A stretch of 64,000 nt of DNA, from positions 186,001 to 250,000 of the forward strand of contig KV918775.1 of the NCBI GenBank assembly GCA_002049455.2, written 5' to 3'. The position numbers and the translations under genes were made by a program. The stretch's first letter is position 1. Every line of letters starts with the position of its first letter. Of the stretch, positions 61,407 through 64,000 are shown in pieces. The DNA is from Porphyra umbilicalis (lineage: Eukaryota; Rhodophyta; Bangiophyceae; Bangiales; Bangiaceae). Below the pieces are notes generated by a model. The model was not told where the DNA came from and did not search any database. It saw only the letters and a list, made by a program, of their open reading frames with translations.

Positions 61407-61408
61407 TA

Positions 61409-62163
61409 TGTCAAAGAAGGCTGACCGCCGCAGCCGTCGTCGGTCCGGCGGCGGGGTGGCGGTTTATATAAGATCAGTGAGGTCAAGTCGGAGATACGAT
61501 AATTGAAAGGTCAAGCGGGAGATGCGACAATAAGTCTAACGAAATCGGCAGTCCGGGAAACCAGATGCGGACCAGTTGTGGGCCGGACGTTCCACACCCC
61601 CCCCCCCCCCCGACTGGCGAGTAGAGCAGGCGTCGGGCACGCCACGCCCGCCGCGCAACGGCCGGCCGCCCCAGACCCCGACGGCCGCCTGCCCACCGCG
61701 CAGCGGCTCGCAAGGCGCCACGCGGGCGCCCGACGCCAAACCAAGCACCCCGCCGCGTGCGTGCTACCCCCCTCCCCCCCCCCCCCGCCGCCTTGCTGCC
61801 AATGAAAAGCCGGCACGCGCGACGCACCCGCCACGCCGACGCGGGCGGCGGCCCTAGGCCGGCGCCGGCGCCCGCCGCTTGCGCCGCCGCCACCCCGCAA
61901 TCGACGTGGGCGACGGCGCGTCGGCGGGCGGGTGCCCCTTGGCCGCGCGCCCCCGGCGGGCGGGCGTCGACGCGCCCCCCGCCGGCGCGGGCGGGGCGGC
62001 CGGCGGCGGGCGGCGCGCCGGCGCGGCGGCGTCGGACTCAGAGTCGCTCCCAAAGACCGATCCCGGACCAAATCGGCCGCAAGAGCCCGATTTACCCGGG
62101 ATTGCGAGGCACTGGAATTCGGCTGGTGCGGATCAGCCGGTATTTCCAACGACCCCCCCCCCA
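61409..62163. other. GC-rich sequence between two transposons, no gene
   Basis: C and G runs (61601-61610, 61770-61790) and motif-free open frames on both strands. Confidence 0.5.
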
Positions 62164-62171
62164 TTGGTGCC

Positions 62172-64000
62172 CAGTAGGGTTGCTCAGAACGCCCGGGGCG
62201 TCGTTAAGGGCGTCGTTAAGGGCGTCACCAGGGCGTCATTTGGGCGTCATGCGCCCCTAACGCCCCAACTCAAAAGGGCGTCAACAAGGCGTCGCGAAGA
62301 GGAAGTTTTCAGGGGGGTCCACTTGATTCAGCAGGTGGCGGCTGTCCACCTTGGTTGGGGACAGGCCAGGGTTGAGAGGGGATAATTATAGTCGGATTAA
62401 TACACATGACATTTTCACTGTATTGATGCAAGCCATGGATCGGCAGACTATAATTATGCAACGTGTGCACCACGTGTTGGTAGTTGCTTTCCATTTACTC
62501 ATGTAAAGTTGTGTTTAAGTACTGTAATTGGAGTCGGCACGTGCTTGCCCCACGTCACCCACCAGCGCAGCGGGTCACGCACGGTGGACACCTCCCACAC
62601 AACGTCCAGCGCAAACCGCCCCCCCGCCTTGGACTTGAACTGCGCGTACTCATGCATGATGTGCTCTTGTGTGGTCCGGCTATACGACGCGGGCAGGCTG
62701 CTCTCGTCGTCGACAACGTCAAGCGCCAGCGCTACCTTGACGTCGTGCGCCGCCGCCAGCTCCTTGATAACCGCAAAGGCCTCGGTGGCCTCCGCCGCGT
62801 CCGGTTGCTCTGCCGCGTCGGTATACCGGGGGTCAAGCAGGTACGCCAAAGAGTGGATGGGCCGCAACGTGTACCGCTCCCGCTCCTGCAGGCACCGTAG
62901 CGTGTGCTGCTTGAAGCGCAACCGGTCGCCACCGTCGCCCCGCCCGCCGGGGACGTCGTAGTCGAAGTTGCCAAAGTGCGCCTCCACCTCGTAGAAGCTA
63001 CGGCGCACAGACCCGAGCCCGCGACCGTTCGCCTGGCCGCTGTCGAGCGCCGTGGCAAGCGGCCGAAGCAACTTGACCAGCAACTTCAGAGCCCCCCACT
63101 TCTCCTCGTCCCGCACCGCCTTGGCCGCCTCCTCCGCCGCCCCTCTCTGCTCGGTCGTGCCCCCCCGGAGGCACTGTGACTTGAACGCGGCGTCCACGAC
63201 CGCCTTCTCCATCGCGTCTTGGGTGTCCGCCAACGACGAGGCAGCCACCAGCTGCGACTTCCACCTCGTCGTGGCGGGCCGCTGTAGCTGGATGACCTTT
63301 CCGTCATACTCGGCGCGCTGGCACCGCTCGAGCACCATCTTGGGGAGATTGTGGTTCCTCCAGTACTGGGTCATGTGGTTGCAAAAAGCCACCGCGTCCG
63401 CCAGCGCCCCGTACTTGCACAGGTCAGAGAAGAGGAGGTCAAAACAGTGTGCCGCGCACGGCACCATCAGCATCCAGGGGTACTCCTCCTGAAGGCGGCC
63501 CCAGACGGCACGCATCTTGGGCTCCGTATCCGACACAAAAGCACATACGCTCCTCTTGCCCAGCGCCTCGATGCGCTTCATGAAGAACGCCGCCGTGTTG
63601 TCGGCCGTGTGCCGCTGCTCGGGCCACATGCCCGTCTCCACGTACAGCGGCTCGGGGGTGAAGAGCATGACGTTGCAGATGCTGTTGCGCTGCCGGTCCG
63701 TCCAGCCGTCACCGCCAATGATGATGTCCCCAGCGGCCACACTGCGCGCCACAAACGCGTCCACCAGCACCGACTGCGCTGCAAACTCCCGGTCGTGTAG
63801 GGGACCGGCCAAGAAGAAGCGCGACGGCGGCTTGTAGGCCGCGTTGAGCCCCTTGCAGAAGGCCTGAAAGGCAGGAGCCTCAGTCGTGTGCAGGGGGAGC
63901 GCACTGCGATACAGCCACCGTGCACACCGGGCGTCGAGGTCGGCGCACTCCCTGCTGGACAGCGACCGCACATACGGCGACAGAGGGCCACCGCCGACAC
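62172..64000 (-). mobile_element. hAT transposon, left end and partial transposase, runs off the window
   Basis: CAGTAGGGTTGCTCAG at 62172 has the CAG start of hAT TIRs. It is followed by at least six GGGCGTC motifs in both orientations (62197-62290), like subterminal transposase sites. The transposase on the minus strand begins outside the window. The predicted 8-bp duplication is TTGGTGCC (62164-62171); its partner should lie to the right of the window. Confidence 0.6.
62499..64000 (-). CDS. hAT-family transposase, 5' partial
   Basis: The frame is open to the right edge (the codons before 63971 read PLSPY), so the N-terminus and any BED finger lie outside. Motifs in order: IIGGDGWTDRQRNSI (first catalytic Asp), CAFVSDTEPKMRAVWGRL (second Asp), PCAAHCFDLLFSDL (CxxH of the DUF659-type subgroup), TTRWKSQL (conserved Trp), and SLAYLLDPRYTDAAE before the dimerisation region. 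The protein ends soon after DPLRWWVTWGKHV, before the SER-F block that normally carries the catalytic Glu. So the C-terminus is either truncated or spliced: GGTGGGTGACG at the WW codons could be a donor site. It belongs to a different hAT subgroup from the transposase at 393. Confidence 0.85.
   Translation of the reverse strand, partial: VGGGPLSPYVRSLSSRECADLDARCARWLYRSALPLHTTEAPAFQAFCKGLNAAYKPPSRFFLAGPLHDREFAAQSVLVDAFVARSVAAGDIIIGGDGWTDRQRNSICNVMLFTPEPLYVETGMWPEQRHTADNTAAFFMKRIEALGKRSVCAFVSDTEPKMRAVWGRLQEEYPWMLMVPCAAHCFDLLFSDLCKYGALADAVAFCNHMTQYWRNHNLPKMVLERCQRAEYDGKVIQLQRPATTRWKSQLVAASSLADTQDAMEKAVVDAAFKSQCLRGGTTEQRGAAEEAAKAVRDEEKWGALKLLVKLLRPLATALDSGQANGRGLGSVRRSFYEVEAHFGNFDYDVPGGRGDGGDRLRFKQHTLRCLQERERYTLRPIHSLAYLLDPRYTDAAEQPDAAEATEAFAVIKELAAAHDVKVALALDVVDDESSLPASYSRTTQEHIMHEYAQFKSKAGGRFALDVVWEVSTVRDPLRWWVTWGKHVPTPITVLKHNFT

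Overview
This window looks like nuclear DNA from a very GC-rich, intron-poor eukaryote. The evidence is eukaryotic transposons of at least five kinds, LTR elements with PBSs matching half of initiator tRNA-Met, and single-exon genes with Kozak-like ATGs. Coding sequence is rich in Ala, Gly, Arg and Pro and broken at long G/C homopolymers. The style fits a bangiophyte red alga (Porphyra/Pyropia type), but no ribosomal or organellar marker proves this. Most of the window is transposons inserted into transposons. Only two genes look like host genes: an NLR-like receptor at 39.7-45.0 kb and a small secreted TIMP/NTR-like protein at 53.8-54.3 kb.

Layout: 8-8083 is a complete hAT transposon. It has 11-bp TIRs and an 8-bp target duplication whose first base lies just outside the window. 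It encodes an intact transposase and carries about 5 kb of extra DNA, including a SEL1L-like gene fragment. It sits in an R2-like (restriction-like endonuclease) non-LTR retrotransposon. The 3' part of that element resumes at 8092, ends in a tRNA-like segment (9821-9963), and is followed head-to-tail by a second, frameshifted copy (about 9964-16160). From 16.2 to 22.2 kb there are remnants that look like a CACTA/Plavaka-type transposase plus an unidentified ORF. Two related TA-flanked MITEs (22240-22678 and 26820-27218) lie in otherwise degenerate sequence up to 31.1 kb.

The segment 31139-38660 is a decayed Ty1/copia element (480-bp LTRs, CCCCG target duplication). Its reverse transcriptase gene is split by a 1,677-bp non-autonomous hAT element with an exact 8-bp duplication. 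The NLR-like gene follows. It reads as PH-like domain, helical bundle, NB-ARC, winged-helix region, then 14.5 near-identical 46-residue TPR units of a type best known from cyanobacteria. Next, 45909-50778 is an unusual composite: 86-bp LTRs of a TRIM-sized element enclose a nearly intact copia coding region and a single 419-bp LTR of a different family. All of this lies inside one 5-bp target duplication (CCACA). The simplest reading is that a one-LTR circle of the copia element recombined into the small element at their shared PBS.

After a 3-kb block of extreme GC comes the TIMP-like gene, then a repeat-rich stretch (54.3-58.7 kb). An intact pogo-type transposon follows (58689-61406; 27-bp perfect TIRs, TA duplication). 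A second hAT transposase runs off the right edge. Many coding breaks fall in homopolymers and could be either decay or sequencing error.
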